Assembly (NCBI RefSeq): GCF_000316685.1
Contig: NC_019680.1
Coordinates: forward strand, 1,365,501-1,429,500
Source of the DNA: Synechococcus sp. PCC 6312
GTDB taxonomy: Bacteria; Cyanobacteriota; Cyanobacteriia; Thermosynechococcales; Thermosynechococcaceae
Reading direction: 5' to 3'
DNA: 64,000 nucleotides
Shown here: one piece after another, positions 1 through 10,025 of the stretch
How the letters are laid out: every line of letters starts with the position of its first letter
Position numbering within the stretch: the stretch's first letter is position 1
Notes under the pieces: model-generated
What the model saw: the letters and a program-made list of their open reading frames with translations, nothing else
Told to the model about the DNA's origin: nothing
Databases searched by the model: none
Made by a program: the position numbers and the translations under genes

Positions 1-764
1 CCCCTGATGATCATGCCCCTTTTGTCGGGTTATCGGCGTTTGCCCATAAGGGTGGCATTCATGTCAGTGCTGTCCAGCGTAATCCCCGCACCTATGAACA
101 TCTAGAACCCCATCTAGTCGGCAACCAACGGCGGATTGTCGTCTCAGACCAGGCCGGACTCAGCAACATCTTGGCCAAGGCAGCCAGTTTGGGCTTGAGT
201 TTGGATCGCCAACATCCGGCCAGTCGCGATATTCTGACCCAACTAAAACAATTAGAAAGCCAAGGCTATCAATTTGAAGCGGCTGAGGCCAGTTTTGAGC
301 TGCTGATTCGGGATGCTTTGGGGCAACGCCCGGCCTGGTTTAGCTTAAAGGGGTTTGATGTCTCCTGTCGGTCTGGGGATTGGGGCACAACGGGCCTGGA
401 AAGCCAATCCTTAGCCACCATCAAAGTTGCAGTTAACAATACAGAAATGCTCACCGCAGCAGAAGGAAATGGCCCCGTTTCGGCTCTGGATGCAGCCCTC
501 CGTAAAGCCCTCTTAACGTTTTATCCAGCAATTGCCACCTTTCACCTGACAGACTATAAGGTGAGGATCCTAGATGGCCTGGCTGGAACCTCAGCGAATA
601 CCAGGGTTTTAGTGGAATCCAGTAATGGCCATGAACGCTGGACAACGGTCGGGGTTTCCACCAACATCATCACCGCTTCCTACCAGGCCGTCACCGAAAG
701 CCTTGAATATGGCCTCCTCCTCGCCAGCAAAGAGACCGTATCACCGGAATTAACCTCGGTTTAA
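1..764 (+). CDS. cimA: Citramalate synthase, C-terminal part (partial at window edge)
   Basis: The reading frame is open from base 3 to the stop at 764, so the gene begins upstream of the window. The visible part starts in the linker after the catalytic barrel (AFAHKGGIHVSAV, then RNPRTYEHL and LVGNQRR) and ends with a LeuA-type dimerisation/regulatory domain. The family joins pyruvate and acetyl-CoA to (R)-citramalate, the entry to threonine-independent isoleucine synthesis. The TYEH and VGN-RR signatures fit CimA better than 2-isopropylmalate synthase. The catalytic barrel cannot be inspected. An internal TTG at 171 is not a real start. Confidence 0.88.
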   Translation, partial: PDDHAPFVGLSAFAHKGGIHVSAVQRNPRTYEHLEPHLVGNQRRIVVSDQAGLSNILAKAASLGLSLDRQHPASRDILTQLKQLESQGYQFEAAEASFELLIRDALGQRPAWFSLKGFDVSCRSGDWGTTGLESQSLATIKVAVNNTEMLTAAEGNGPVSALDAALRKALLTFYPAIATFHLTDYKVRILDGLAGTSANTRVLVESSNGHERWTTVGVSTNIITASYQAVTESLEYGLLLASKETVSPELTSV

Positions 765-773
765 TGCCCCCCA

Positions 774-1055
774 ATGAACCCACTCGCCCCAACTCCCCCA
801 GATTGGATTGCCCAGGCCAGCCATGCCCGTGGATTTGAATGTTCGCGTTGTGGAGCGGCCCCTAGTCAGGCCCAGGCCGTCTGGATTAACCGTCGCTCTC
901 CCGTTTATACCGCCAATCATCAACGGAAATGGCAAGAGTTTTATCACTGTCAGTGTAGGTTTGTCTGGTGGGCCTGGAGTAGTGATCGCCCCCCTTCAGA
1001 ATTGGCTCAACACCATCGCCCTCATCCCCTAGATCCATCAGCCCCAGAGGAATAA
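774..1055 (+). CDS. Small conserved cyanobacterial protein with zinc-ribbon-like cysteines
   Basis: 93 residues with ATG start, 9 bases after the cimA stop, so probably co-transcribed. It has a CSRCG pair near residue 23 and a HCQC group near residue 58, which together look like a four-cysteine metal site. The middle is rich in aromatic residues (FVWWAW). No signal peptide or membrane segment is visible. I do not recognise a function. A compact zinc-binding protein is the best structural guess. Confidence 0.6.
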   Translation: MNPLAPTPPDWIAQASHARGFECSRCGAAPSQAQAVWINRRSPVYTANHQRKWQEFYHCQCRFVWWAWSSDRPPSELAQHHRPHPLDPSAPEE

Positions 1056-1074
1056 CTGTAAAAGCCCTGAGAGC

Positions 1075-1839
1075 CTAAAACTGAAAGTAAGGCAGCGTCA
1101 AGCAACCTAAGAGAATTGCCTCTGTCCATTCCACAATCGCCCCATAAGTATCCCCCGTGTGCCCACCCAATTTTTGATCCAACCAGGCCCCCAGCCCAAA
1201 ACTAACCAGTAAGCCCAATCCAAACAAGCACAGTAGGGAGGGCCAAACCGTCAGAGTTTTAGTCAACGGGTAAGCCATCACCAGGAACAGGGCGAGAATT
1301 CCCGGTCCAAAGTCTTGGGGAAACTGACAGGTTGTTTTATGAAAAGCACCTGTTCCTTCCGCTTTTAAGTAGGGATAACAGGCAATGGCCCAAACTTGTC
1401 CCCACCGCCCCCAGGCCATCACCAGTCCCAAAGCCCAAAATCCCGGAGCCGGTAACACTGCCAACGCCGTAATTTTTAAGCCGAGAATCAGAATCGCTGC
1501 CATCACGCCAAAGGCCCCCGTGCGACTATCGGCCATCACCACTAGCCGTCGACTCGGATCTAGGACGGCCAGGCCATCCGCGGTATCCATTGCCCCATCT
1601 AAATGCAAACCTCCCGTGAACCAGACCCAAGCCCCCACAACAGCCACCGCCCGCAAATTATCCCCTAGACCCAGGCCGGCTAATCCCCAGTTGATTCCCC
1701 CCAAGAGTAGGCCCAACACCAAGCCAACCCAAGGACACCAACGGGCAATGCCAGCTAATTCAATCGGCCAAGGGCGCGGTAACGACAGCGTTGTATAAAA
1801 CACAATTGCCCCTAACCATTGTCGCCAAAGGTGTCCCAT
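1075..1839 (-). CDS. cobS: Adenosylcobinamide-GDP ribazoletransferase (cobalamin synthase)
   Basis: 254 residues, a normal length for CobS/CobV. It is an integral membrane protein with several hydrophobic helices. The family signature lies at residues 76-90 (GGLHLDGAMDTADGL), whose acidic residues bind metal. The enzyme joins adenosylcobinamide-GDP and alpha-ribazole in the last steps of B12 (pseudocobalamin in many cyanobacteria) synthesis. It converges with the small plus-strand gene upstream, with about 20 bases between the stops. cobO lies 5 kb away, so the pathway genes are scattered. Confidence 0.93.
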   Translation of the reverse strand: MGHLWRQWLGAIVFYTTLSLPRPWPIELAGIARWCPWVGLVLGLLLGGINWGLAGLGLGDNLRAVAVVGAWVWFTGGLHLDGAMDTADGLAVLDPSRRLVVMADSRTGAFGVMAAILILGLKITALAVLPAPGFWALGLVMAWGRWGQVWAIACYPYLKAEGTGAFHKTTCQFPQDFGPGILALFLVMAYPLTKTLTVWPSLLCLFGLGLLVSFGLGAWLDQKLGGHTGDTYGAIVEWTEAILLGCLTLPYFQF

Positions 1840-2141
1840 GAGTTCTTTAAGGCAAGGTTCTCGAATGCTACTTGGGAAAAGATAAAGGGTAAGCCAAGGT
1901 CTCTCAACTCTACAGGTGTTTGATCTGTTTCAATGGCACGACTTTAGCTAATGTACCCATGTCATTGAATTTTACGCCAACCATTAATTAAAGCTCTCCA
2001 TCTGAAGACGATTCGTTCGCTGCATTCTGGGTGGCAGGGGTAAATTTGGCAGATGGAGCCGTAACCGGTCATGTGATAATACTTAATAATTCCGCAAATC
2101 CGATTCCGGCACTGTTTATTGAGGTTATTCTGACGATCCCT
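1840..2141. other. Divergent intergenic region between cobS and rubA
   Basis: About 300 bases between the start of cobS (minus) and the preferred start of rubA (plus). It must hold promoters for both directions. An AT-rich stretch near 2072-2086 (GATAATACTTAATAA) could contain a -10 element for the rubA operon, but no convincing -35 box pairs with it. I looked for a cobalamin riboswitch upstream of cobS and saw no recognisable B12 box. Confidence 0.4.
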
Positions 2142-2474
2142 ATGAGTCCTGAAGCTCTTCCCGATGCCTTAGATAGATATGAATGTCGCTCCTGTGGCTA
2201 TGTCTATGAACCCCTCAAAGGCGATAACACCACTCAAGTTGCCCCCAACACTGCCTTTACGGATATTCCAGAAGAGTGGCAATGTCCCGTTTGTAAAGCC
2301 CGCAAAACCCAATTTAGCAATATTGGCCCAGTAGGCACTCCTTCGGGATTTAAGGAAAACCTGGGCTACGGCATTGGGGTGAATACCCTGACACCCGGCC
2401 AGAAAAACCTACTGATTTTTGGGGTGTTGCTTTTGGGCTTCCTATTCTTAATTAGCTTCTACGGCATTCAGTAA
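2142..2474 (+). CDS. rubA: Membrane-anchored rubredoxin
   Basis: The preferred ATG at 2142 gives 110 residues. The frame stays open up to 2031, but the extra N-terminus is unlike the family. Two CxxC pairs (C15/C18 and C48/C51) form the Fe(SCys)4 site, in the contexts ECRSCGY and WQCPVCKA. A linker and one C-terminal membrane helix (about residues 87-106) follow. In oxygenic phototrophs this protein is needed for photosystem assembly. The order rubA-ycf48-psbEFLJ seen here is the classic cyanobacterial arrangement, which supports the assignment. Confidence 0.93.
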   Translation: MSPEALPDALDRYECRSCGYVYEPLKGDNTTQVAPNTAFTDIPEEWQCPVCKARKTQFSNIGPVGTPSGFKENLGYGIGVNTLTPGQKNLLIFGVLLLGFLFLISFYGIQ

Positions 2475-2530
2475 CCTATCCCTAATATTTTTTAAGTTCT
2501 AATTCTAATTATTGAGGTTGAGCAAGACTT

Positions 2531-3556
2531 ATGGGGCGTTTGATGCGACTGTGGCAATCTTTAGTCATGGGCCTGGTGGTGGTGCTGTTGTGTACCGGCT
2601 GTGGATTTCTACCATCCCTCGACTTTAATCCCTGGGAAGTTCTACAACTGCCAACCAAATCCACGGTCTTAGACCTCAGTTTTATCAACTCCAAACATGG
2701 CTGGCTTGTTGGCAGTAATGCCCTTTTGATGGAAACCCTAGATGGCGGTCGGACTTGGGAACCGCGCAGTTTGGCTCTGGATACTGAAGACTATCGATTT
2801 GCTTCCGTTAGTTTTTCTGGTTCAGAGGGGTGGATCACCGGCCAGCCTTCCGTTTTGCTCCATACGACTGATGGTGGGCAATCTTGGGAACGTTTAGCCC
2901 TCAGTGCCAAATTACCAGGCGCGCCCAATACAATTTTTGCCTTGGGTAATGGGAACGCTGAACTGACAACTGATATTGGTGCTATTTACCAGACTCAAGA
3001 TCAAGGAAAAACTTGGCAAGCCCTGGTTCAAGAGGCCGTGGGTGTCGTTCGGAATATTTCCCGTTCCCCTGAGGGGCAATATGTGGCAGTTTCATCCCGG
3101 GGAAGTTTCTACTCCACATGGTCTCCGGGACAACCGGCCTGGGAACCCCACAATCGGACTAGTTCGCGGCGGGTTCAAAATATGGGCTTTGGTCAAGATG
3201 GCCAGTTGTGGATGCTCATCAATGGTGGCAATCTGAGTTTTTCCGAAGGCCGTGATTGGGAGTCCTGGACAAAACCGACGAATCCCCAAGTGGCTGTGAG
3301 TGTGGGGCTATTGGACTTGGCATACCGTACCTCAGAAGAAATTTGGTTGGCCGGCGGTAGTGGTAATTTGCTCTGTAGTACAGATGGCGGGAAAACCTGG
3401 AAGAAAGACCGGGATATTAACGAAGTTGCCTCCAACTTGTATAAAGTTCGCTTCTTTGGCCCGAATCAAGGCTTCATTCTGGGTCAGCAGGGGATTTTAC
3501 TGCGCTATGCCTCAGAACTCCAGGCCAATACGACACCTGTGATCCCGGCCAGTTAG
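2531..3556 (+). CDS. ycf48: Photosystem II assembly factor Ycf48 (HCF136)
   Basis: 341 residues. A signal peptide ends in a lipobox (LLCTGC, with the lipidated cysteine at residue 24), so the protein should be a lumen-facing lipoprotein. The rest is a beta-propeller with repeated BNR/Asp-box-like motifs (DGGRTWE, DGGQSWE, DQGKTWQ, DGGKTWK). Ycf48 binds precursor D1 and helps form the D1-D2 reaction-centre complex. It lies 56 bases after rubA and just upstream of psbE. Confidence 0.95.
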   Translation: MGRLMRLWQSLVMGLVVVLLCTGCGFLPSLDFNPWEVLQLPTKSTVLDLSFINSKHGWLVGSNALLMETLDGGRTWEPRSLALDTEDYRFASVSFSGSEGWITGQPSVLLHTTDGGQSWERLALSAKLPGAPNTIFALGNGNAELTTDIGAIYQTQDQGKTWQALVQEAVGVVRNISRSPEGQYVAVSSRGSFYSTWSPGQPAWEPHNRTSSRRVQNMGFGQDGQLWMLINGGNLSFSEGRDWESWTKPTNPQVAVSVGLLDLAYRTSEEIWLAGGSGNLLCSTDGGKTWKKDRDINEVASNLYKVRFFGPNQGFILGQQGILLRYASELQANTTPVIPAS

Positions 3557-3663
3557 TTACTGGAAAAATCCCGAATGTGTGATTGTGAGGAAGCCCCTGG
3601 TTGCGTATCATATAGAATCATTGCCGATTGTGATTAATTTCTTATTTTTGGGAGGTATAAAAA

Positions 3664-3918
3664 GTGGCTGGAACTACGGGTGAACGCCCCTTCTCAGACA
3701 TTATTACGAGTGTGCGCTATTGGGTCATCCACAGCATTACCATTCCGGCGTTGTTTATTGCGGGTTGGTTGTTTGTCAGCACTGGCCTGGCCTACGATAT
3801 TTTTGGGACTCCTCGCCCTGACACCTACTTTTCCCAAGAACAACAAGCTGCCCCGGTGGTTTCCGATCGGTTTGAAAGCAAACAACAAATTAACGAGTTT
3901 CTCAAGGATTTAAACTAA
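3664..3918 (+). CDS. psbE: Cytochrome b559 alpha subunit
   Basis: 84 residues from a GTG start at 3664. A clear Shine-Dalgarno sequence (GGGAGGT, about 3650-3656) fixes this start. The single membrane helix carries the haem-ligand histidine in RYWVIHS, followed by the conserved [12 protein letters not shown] segment. PsbE pairs with PsbF to bind one haem in the photosystem II reaction centre. It is the first gene of the psbEFLJ operon. Confidence 0.98.
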   Translation: MAGTTGERPFSDIITSVRYWVIHSITIPALFIAGWLFVSTGLAYDIFGTPRPDTYFSQEQQAAPVVSDRFESKQQINEFLKDLN

Positions 3919-3924
3919 GGCCCT

Positions 3925-4062
3925 ATGACTAGCAACACTCCCAACCAAGAACCTATTTCTTACCCAATTTTTACAGTCCGTTGGTTAGCTGTGCATACCC
4001 TTGGTGTACCGACAATCTTCTTTTTAGGGGCCATTGCGGCGATGCAGTTCATTCAACGGTAA
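3925..4062 (+). CDS. psbF: Cytochrome b559 beta subunit
   Basis: 45 residues, starting 6 bases after the psbE stop. It contains [18 protein letters not shown], in which the histidine is the second axial haem ligand, followed by one membrane helix ending FIQR. The length and sequence match the family over its whole extent. Confidence 0.98.
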   Translation: MTSNTPNQEPISYPIFTVRWLAVHTLGVPTIFFLGAIAAMQFIQR

Positions 4063-4120
4063 TTTTGTCCAACTCCTGACCTGTTGGTCTTTTTGTTGAC
4101 TTTACTTTAGGGTGTATTCA

Positions 4121-4234
4121 ATGGAACCAAATCCGAATCGTCAGCCCGTTGAGCTAAATCGCACCTCCCTTTACCTGGGATTGTTGTTGATTTTTGTTGT
4201 GGCTTTGCTATTCTCGAGCTATTTCTTTAACTAA
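4121..4234 (+). CDS. psbL: Photosystem II protein L
   Basis: 37 residues (ATG at 4121, TAA at 4232-4234). The N-terminal [18 protein letters not shown] is diagnostic, followed by one membrane helix ending SSYFFN. PsbL lies at the photosystem II dimer interface and affects electron flow at QA/QB. It is the third cistron of psbEFLJ. Confidence 0.97.
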   Translation: MEPNPNRQPVELNRTSLYLGLLLIFVVALLFSSYFFN

Positions 4235-4322
4235 TCCTTAATGTCCCTCTGGACGCGTTGACTGAAATGCCACCAGAGTCACTGCTTTGATCAATAAAAA
4301 TAGAGTTTTAGGAGGTTTAACC

Positions 4323-4442
4323 GTGTTACAAAATGGTCGGATCCCCCTTTGGGTGGTCGCAACTGTGGCTGGAATGGGTGTGATTACAATTGTCAGTATT
4401 TTCTTTTATGGAGCTTACGCTGGCCTGGGTTCAAGCCTCTAG
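4323..4442 (+). CDS. psbJ: Photosystem II protein J
   Basis: 39 residues from a GTG start at 4323, with a strong ribosome-binding site GGAGGT at 4311-4316. The N-terminus [15 protein letters not shown] and the single glycine-containing helix ending [11 protein letters not shown] match PsbJ. PsbJ is a small photosystem II subunit near the QB site. It is the last gene of the operon. A hairpin terminator follows 58 bases downstream. Confidence 0.97.
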   Translation: MLQNGRIPLWVVATVAGMGVITIVSIFFYGAYAGLGSSL

Positions 4443-4500
4443 AGGCTAAGGCGAGTTGTAGCCTACTCAGACTAATTTCCTCAAAAATCTTAAGATCAAC

Positions 4501-4527
4501 CAGGCCTGTCACGGGTCTGTTTTTTTT
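4501..4527 (+). terminator. Rho-independent terminator of the psbEFLJ operon
   Basis: A six-base-pair stem, CAGGCC pairing with GGTCTG (one G-T pair), encloses a short loop and runs straight into a tract of eight T. The left arm coincides with one copy of the genome's frequent CCAGGCC heptamer. Confidence 0.8.
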
Positions 4528-4593
4528 GCAGGTTTTTTTCCGGAAAGATTAGCTTAAGATAAAGGTGGCAAATCTAGCTGGTAGGGCCTGGCT

Positions 4594-4863
4594 GTGGCAG
4601 AACCTGATGAAATCAAGAAACAGCAATTTCTCTACCCGACCAGTCGGTATCAAGGTGAATTTAGCCCCCAAAATTTAGCCTTTAATGCCAACCTGCAAGA
4701 ATTTGCCCAACGAATTGGCTATATTTGTAACTTAGAGACCGGGGGTAAGATTAGTCCCCAACAGGCCTACAAGGACATTAAAGAACTTTGGAAAATGCTC
4801 AAGCGCTCCAAAGCCGAACTCTTATCTGAGCCCAATACTCCTGACCCCCCAGAATCCGACTGA
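4594..4863 (+). CDS. Conserved small cyanobacterial protein (DUF7219-like)
   Basis: 89 residues from a GTG start (MAEPDEIKKQQ). The protein is soluble, charged and mostly helical, with the stretch LYPTSRYQGEFSPQNLAFNA and a KISPQQAYKDIKELW segment. I recall this pattern as a conserved cyanobacterial family of unknown function, possibly catalogued as DUF7219; that label is from memory. It lies downstream of the psbEFLJ terminator and is likely transcribed separately. Confidence 0.7.
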   Translation: MAEPDEIKKQQFLYPTSRYQGEFSPQNLAFNANLQEFAQRIGYICNLETGGKISPQQAYKDIKELWKMLKRSKAELLSEPNTPDPPESD

Positions 4864-4893
4864 GCCGTTGCCGCAATTCACTGTGTTTAACCT

Positions 4894-5091
4894 ATGTCTC
4901 GCCAATTTTCCCCGATGAGTTCTTTATGGGTGAGTTTAGCGACCCCCCCCCTACTTTGCGGAATTTTAGCGCAGGATATTTATTTAGATGTGATCCAGTC
5001 AGTCGGTAAAGCAAGTTTAGAAATTTTTCGGGGAGAACAGTTGCCACTGTTGAAGGTTTCTCTCTCCACCCAGGCCAAGCGCGAAGAGTGA
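4894..5091 (+). CDS. Small hypothetical protein, possible membrane or exported peptide
   Basis: 65 residues, 30 bases after the preceding gene. It has a hydrophobic N-terminal half (SLWVSLATPPLLCGILA) that could be a membrane anchor or signal sequence, then a charged tail containing EIFRGEQLPLL. An overlapping minus-strand frame is judged a shadow. The plus-strand assignment rests on a family-like look and operon-like spacing. Function unknown. Confidence 0.55.
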   Translation: MSRQFSPMSSLWVSLATPPLLCGILAQDIYLDVIQSVGKASLEIFRGEQLPLLKVSLSTQAKREE

Positions 5092-5155
5092 ACAATAAAA
5101 AACTAGCATAGTCGCTCCTCCAACTTTTTAGATTGAGTTTATCTTGGGCAATTCC

Positions 5156-6577
5156 CTAGGGAAACCATTGGGGATGAATACCCGGCCCAAGAGTTTGTGG
5201 GGGTAGCAGTTTAATCACTTCTCCCTGTTCGAGGGCTTGAATGGGTAAGAGGATGACTTGAAAATCCTGCTGTTGCCCAGGGGTGGTTTGATCAAAGACC
5301 AGGCCAGAGCCATCGGCGGCTAAACCAATCCCCAAGTTTTTCTGGCCAATCAGGTCTAAAATCGGCGTTAAATGCCCATCCCGAATATCTACCATGGCAA
5401 TAAAAGACTGTTCGCGAAATTGTTCATCGGGGCGGAGGCGAGTCATTAGGCAATAGAGAACTTTTCCGCGGGGGTCAAAGGCGGCACTCAGGAGTGAACC
5501 CGTTGTTTTGAGCAGTTCCTTCGCCTGTCCTTGACTGTTAACCAAATAGAGGGAGCGGGTAAAGTCCGGGTTGAATTTGACCATTGCCGCATCTCGACCA
5601 TCGGGGCTAAAGGCCAAGACCATCCCGTACTGGGGTAAGAAACTGAGCAGCTCGGCCTGTTGTTGCTTGGTGAGGGGGACAATGGCTAAACCCTGTCCTT
5701 GGGCCATGACCAAGTTTTCACTATCCGGGGCAATATGAAAATCTCCAGTGGCGGGTTGGTTGAGTTGCTGGGGGGCCTGGTCACCTTCAATCAGCCAAAG
5801 AGAGGCTTCGCCGCCAGCGGGGCCCCGTTGAATGCGTTGGATGACAAGGCGTTGCCCATCTTGGGATAACTCAAACTTGACCAGTTGATAGTCTCGATTG
5901 TCTAAAATCTTTGTTACTTCCCCAGGTGGTCGGGGGGAATGGGTTGGCTCTTCTGGGGGGGTGACGACCAGGCCAGTAGTGACGGTATAAAGCTCTGGGT
6001 CACCATTGCTCTGATCGCTGGGGGTAGCAGAAAAAAGAATTTTCTCGCCACTGGGGTAGAGTTGAAAGTCTAAAACATTAAGATTAGCCGGGGTAAGGGT
6101 CAGCTTTTGTTGCAGAGTTAAATTATTGAGAATCAGCTTGCCCGCCTCGGGGCCAGTCCCAATATAGGCAATGACCCGATCGCGACTGCGGAAAAATCCT
6201 GAGAAGGGTTCCATTTCGGGCTTGGCTGGTGGTTCAGTCGGAATATCAACATTGATTTGAAACCCCTGACCATAGGGAATAGGCTCAAGCAAGGTGTAAG
6301 CCAGCCGCCGCCCTGACCAACTGGTTTTACCGGGTAATGGGGGATCAATCGTAATCGCCTCGCTGATCAACTCCCAATCCATTTGCCGACTAAAGCTGAG
6401 GATAAAGGCTCGATCAGCAGCACCAATATCCCGATCCTGCCAAGTAAAATAGCGCACCCTTGGTAATGTTTGATCGCCCCCCCAGGCCAAGCCAGCAATC
6501 ATCACCATGACCACAGTTATTAAACCGAGAGCAACTCGATCCAGGGGCTGCCACTTAAAAAACCAATGTTTGAGCAT
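5156..6577 (-). CDS. Exported Ig-like plus beta-propeller protein
   Basis: 473 residues. One N-terminal membrane segment (about residues 16-34) suggests a signal anchor. Residues 40-125 resemble a bacterial Ig-like domain of the SbsA (Big_5) kind. The rest shows weak repeats of the TolB/PD40 propeller type (YPSGEKILFSATPSD, FELSQDGQRLVIQR, FSPDGRDAAMV, FDPRGKVLYCL). No catalytic motif is visible. It is probably a conserved cyanobacterial periplasmic protein of unknown role. Confidence 0.72.
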   Translation of the reverse strand: MLKHWFFKWQPLDRVALGLITVVMVMIAGLAWGGDQTLPRVRYFTWQDRDIGAADRAFILSFSRQMDWELISEAITIDPPLPGKTSWSGRRLAYTLLEPIPYGQGFQINVDIPTEPPAKPEMEPFSGFFRSRDRVIAYIGTGPEAGKLILNNLTLQQKLTLTPANLNVLDFQLYPSGEKILFSATPSDQSNGDPELYTVTTGLVVTPPEEPTHSPRPPGEVTKILDNRDYQLVKFELSQDGQRLVIQRIQRGPAGGEASLWLIEGDQAPQQLNQPATGDFHIAPDSENLVMAQGQGLAIVPLTKQQQAELLSFLPQYGMVLAFSPDGRDAAMVKFNPDFTRSLYLVNSQGQAKELLKTTGSLLSAAFDPRGKVLYCLMTRLRPDEQFREQSFIAMVDIRDGHLTPILDLIGQKNLGIGLAADGSGLVFDQTTPGQQQDFQVILLPIQALEQGEVIKLLPPQTLGPGIHPQWFP

Positions 6578-6718
6578 AAACTTACCCAGGGAAGTAAGAA
6601 CGGGAACCCATAGTCCAGGTGTCCTGATGGCCGGTCAGCCCTAATCTTGATCCTAAGCCAGGATAGTCCCAGCATCTACCTCTCGACTCGTCCCAGCCCT
6701 TCCGGATCTCAAACTCCC

Positions 6719-7321
6719 CTAAAATTCGATGCCAGCTTGGGCCTTCACTCCCTGTTCTCGAAAGGGATGTTTAACGAGGGTCATTTCTGTCACTAAATCC
6801 GCCTCGGCAATGAGTTCTGGGGGTGCGCCTCGGCCAGTCAAAATCACGTGGGACGTTGCAGGCTTTTCGGCCAGGCCTTGGAGGACTTGTGAGACGGATA
6901 GATAGCCCAGTTTTAAAGCCACATTAACTTCATCAAGTAGCACGAGCCGAAATTCTGGATCGCTCACATAGCGCAAGGCCGTTGACCAGGCCGCTTGGGT
7001 GGTGGCAATGTCTCGCTGGCGGTCTTGGGTTTCCCAGGTAAAACCTTCGCCAAGGGCCTGAAATTCCAATTGTGGAGAAAATTTTTCGAGAATTGCTTTT
7101 TCGGCTGGCTCCCAGGCTCCCTTAATAAATTGGACAATTGCCACCCGATAGCCATGGCCCAAAGAACGCAACACCATCCCCAAGGCAGCGGTTGTTTTTC
7201 CTTTTCCATTACCGGTATGGACAATGATCAGCCCTTTCTCTAAACTCCGCTCGGCCACTCGCTGGGCCTGGACTTCCTTGCGGCGTTGCATCTTGGCCTG
7301 GTGCTGGGCATCCGTGATCAT
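6719..7321 (-). CDS. cobO: Cob(I)alamin adenosyltransferase (CobO/BtuR type)
   Basis: 200 residues from the ATG at 7321; a TTG two codons further upstream (7327) is an alternative start. The P-loop HTGNGKGKTTAALG near residue 35, the VQFIKG segment and the LLDEVN motif are those of the CobA/CobO/BtuR family. The family transfers adenosyl from ATP to the cobalt of corrinoids. The C-terminus ends in the typical KHPF-EQGVKAQ-GIEF. It sits directly downstream of a 59-residue membrane protein gene and is probably co-transcribed with it. Confidence 0.95.
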   Translation of the reverse strand: MITDAQHQAKMQRRKEVQAQRVAERSLEKGLIIVHTGNGKGKTTAALGMVLRSLGHGYRVAIVQFIKGAWEPAEKAILEKFSPQLEFQALGEGFTWETQDRQRDIATTQAAWSTALRYVSDPEFRLVLLDEVNVALKLGYLSVSQVLQGLAEKPATSHVILTGRGAPPELIAEADLVTEMTLVKHPFREQGVKAQAGIEF

Positions 7322-7327
7322 CAGCAA

Positions 7328-7507
7328 CTAACCTTTTAAGGCTCGCGTAAAGTTTTGACGATAGGTCTTGTTCGTAATCATCACCGGCCAGAGTATTGTC
7401 AAGATAAACCGGGATTGAGAATAACTGGTGCGCTCAAACCCATTCCAGAACTTCCAGCTACCCGTCAAGTAGAGAATCACTAAAACCAGGCCAATTAAAG
7501 TTCCCAT
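7328..7507 (-). CDS. 59-residue conserved membrane protein
   Basis: ATG at 7507, TAG at 7328-7330; 59 residues. An N-terminal hydrophobic helix (GTLIGLVLVILYLTGSW) precedes a tail with WNGFERTSYSQ and KTYRQNFTRAL. The stop codon ends within 7 bases of the cobO start, so the two are probably translationally linked. The pattern looks like a small protein conserved in cyanobacteria, but I cannot name a function. Confidence 0.65.
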   Translation of the reverse strand: MGTLIGLVLVILYLTGSWKFWNGFERTSYSQSRFILTILWPVMITNKTYRQNFTRALKG

Positions 7508-7532
7508 CGCCTTCTACTCTCAACCCTCAACT

Positions 7533-7949
7533 CTAAAGCTCAACCGAGCCACCCGCTGCTTGTAGTTTAGCCCGCGCCTGACGAAATGCTTGGGTAGCCT
7601 GGAACTTGGCCTGGCGGTTATCCCCTTGTTCAGCCTTAGCGAGTTGCTCCCTGGCCTGGGCATAGTTGGCTTTGGCAGTTTCTAGATCAATCGAGTCACC
7701 CCGCACAGCCCCATTAACCAAAACGGTTAGTTCATTATTCTCAACTTCAGCAAACCCACCCATCAAGGCAATGGAGAGCCAATCTTTGCCAGAGCGCACC
7801 CGCATTACTCCAGTTTCTAAGGCCGTGAGTAAAGGAGCATGATTGGCCAAAATCCCAAGCTGGCCGGTAGTGCTCGGCAAAATCACTTCTTCAGCGGGAG
7901 CATCCCAAACCGTTTTATCAGGCGCAATTACCCGGACAGTCATCACCAT
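7533..7949 (-). CDS. atpC: ATP synthase epsilon subunit
   Basis: 138 residues starting [16 protein letters not shown], the typical cyanobacterial N-terminus. An N-terminal beta-sandwich ([16 protein letters not shown]) is followed by a C-terminal helical hairpin. The subunit belongs to the F1 central stalk and regulates ATP hydrolysis. It lies 94 bases downstream of atpB on the same strand, the standard cyanobacterial atpBE arrangement. Confidence 0.97.
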   Translation of the reverse strand: MVMTVRVIAPDKTVWDAPAEEVILPSTTGQLGILANHAPLLTALETGVMRVRSGKDWLSIALMGGFAEVENNELTVLVNGAVRGDSIDLETAKANYAQAREQLAKAEQGDNRQAKFQATQAFRQARAKLQAAGGSVEL

Positions 7950-8043
7950 AGGTTTCGAGTTCCTTGTGCAAACAGTAGCGCAACAGGTTATTCAAACTAA
8001 AACGCAGGGATGAGCCGGCCCACCCCTAGAAAGTCAGAGCATC

Positions 8044-9495
<1,452 letters not shown>

Positions 9496-9679
9496 CTACG
9501 CCTTCTTACCTTTGATGATTGACTGAGTGCGAAACCCCAACTAAACAGAGAAGTTACGCAAATTGGGAAGTTACTGTGCCCGAAAACGCACCATCATTAA
9601 CCCTATCACACGGGGATCCTCTCGATACATCCGAGCGGCAATGCAGGCTAAAAAACCTGGAAACCCAGGCCGGGGAGGG

Positions 9680-9874
9680 TTAAGCGATGACTTCAATTTC
9701 GTCTTCAAAAAACCAAGTGCTGCCTTCGCCCTCAAATTTGACAACCACACCGACCCCACTGCCATCGGTCATTTTGAACCCAGTAATCACGCCAAATTTG
9801 CCCAGTGTGTTGGCGACCCCTTGATTAACCCGATCGCGAATCCGACAGACGCGGACTTTTTGCCCAACTTCCAT
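9680..9874 (-). CDS. petP: Cytochrome b6f subunit PetP (DUF2862)
   Basis: 64 residues with an SH3-like beta-barrel pattern (MEVGQKVRVCRIRDRV, KFGVITGFKMTDG, TWFFEDEIEVI). It matches PetP, the small peripheral subunit of the cytochrome b6f complex in cyanobacteria and red algae. It faces the stroma/cytoplasm and influences linear electron transport. It lies about 190 bases upstream of atpB on the same strand, a fitting bioenergetic neighbourhood, though co-transcription is unproven. Confidence 0.88.
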   Translation of the reverse strand: MEVGQKVRVCRIRDRVNQGVANTLGKFGVITGFKMTDGSGVGVVVKFEGEGSTWFFEDEIEVIA

Positions 9875-10025
9875 ACTGCTTCCTCTGTGTTCTCTTCTGA
9901 AATCACGCCCCAGACCTGGGGAACTGCGCTTAAATCCTTGCTCATCCTACCAGGCCCGAATCCCCTTGACATAGAAATTTTAGAGCAGTCAAGAGTAATG
10001 TCGATCCTGCGGCCAGCACAATATT

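Noticed and set aside
1840-2030. Possible cobalamin riboswitch upstream of cobS
   Set aside because: No B12 box or recognisable stem order could be seen.
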